Made by a program: the position numbers and the translations under genes. Positions 5,970 to 6,188 of a DNA stretch of 6,188 nt are shown one piece after another (the stretch's first letter is position 1; every line of letters begins with the position of its first letter). This DNA comes from Akkermansiaceae bacterium. GTDB lineage: Bacteria > Verrucomicrobiota > Verrucomicrobiia > Verrucomicrobiales > Akkermansiaceae. A model generated the notes under the pieces. The model was given only the letters and a program-made list of their open reading frames with translations, searched no databases and was not told the origin of the DNA. The DNA is taken from assembly GCA_011524615.1 (NCBI GenBank), contig WTJZ01000074.1:1-6188 (forward strand), read 5' to 3'.

Positions 5970-6188
5970 TGGAGTACTTTGATAGCAAGAACTCAAACTG
6001 GAAAGTGCAGCGCGAGTGCTTACGCGTTCAGTACGCTTTCACCATTGTCACGCATTGCATCGCATCTAGGTGCGCTATTCACACACAGAACCTAAGCCAT
6101 AAATCTCTGCTTACTTCCCACATGCACCTTGTGCCTCTGCATAGACCAGAGATGTTATGATATTGGTGAAAACTGAGATCAAGGCCAA
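5970..6188. other. Right-end region with no convincing gene
   Basis: No supported gene. A + strand frame from TTG at 5969 to TGA at 6158-6160 is open for 63 codons, but it has a non-ATG start, no Shine-Dalgarno, a peptide unusually rich in Cys and His, and no recognisable family. The - strand frames are interrupted by stops. TTTGA (5978-5982) and TCAAA (5993-5997) form a minor 5-bp inverted repeat. No tRNA, CRISPR array or insertion-sequence end was seen. Confidence 0.5.

Noticed and set aside
5969..6160. 63-codon + strand open frame at the right end
   Set aside because: TTG start without a ribosome binding site, Cys/His-rich odd composition, no recognisable motif, and it overlaps the start of the decayed - strand frame and a possible repeat.

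Overview
The window is a stretch of bacterial DNA of moderate G+C (mid-40s percent by eye). It has three intact genes on the + strand and a decayed stretch at the right end. The best guess at the source is a marine or aquatic member of Verrucomicrobiota (Opitutae/Puniceicoccales-like) or a close PVC relative. Three things suggest this: a very large secreted SASA/PhoD fusion, a C-terminal module of the 'YxLxxSxxLxxWxxVG ... YYRV' type that is common in secreted verrucomicrobial proteins, and the absence of Shine-Dalgarno sequences ahead of all three main genes. The assignment is inference from protein style; there is no rRNA or other phylogenetic marker here.

Layout. 1-265 is a leader or intergenic region. 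It holds two short perfect inverted repeats (105-122 and 222-242) and a 24-codon reading frame (163-237) with a good ribosome binding site just ahead of the first large gene. 266-3187 encodes a 973-residue exported protein joining a SASA-type carbohydrate esterase, an Fn3-like linker, a PhoD-type metallophosphoesterase, and two C-terminal beta-rich modules. A 9-bp perfect hairpin with a T tract (3208-3237) separates it from a tightly coupled pair: an imelysin/IrpA-type M75 protein (3255-4355) and a di-heme c-type oxidoreductase of the DUF1111 (DHOR) family (4355-5659). The pair overlaps by one base (TAATG). From 5654 to about 5969 the - strand carries a broken reading frame that looks like the remains of an ankyrin-repeat protein, lying tail to tail with the oxidoreductase. 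5970-6188 has no convincing gene.

Functional picture. All three intact proteins start with hydrophobic export signals and should act outside the cytoplasm. The first is probably a degradative enzyme that removes acyl groups from a carbohydrate and phosphate from an organic ester, so it would serve carbon and phosphorus scavenging. The second and third form a pair that recurs in many bacteria and is generally linked to iron: an imelysin-domain protein with a di-heme c-type protein. The hairpin suggests that the enzyme and the iron-linked pair are separate transcription units, or at least are expressed at different levels.
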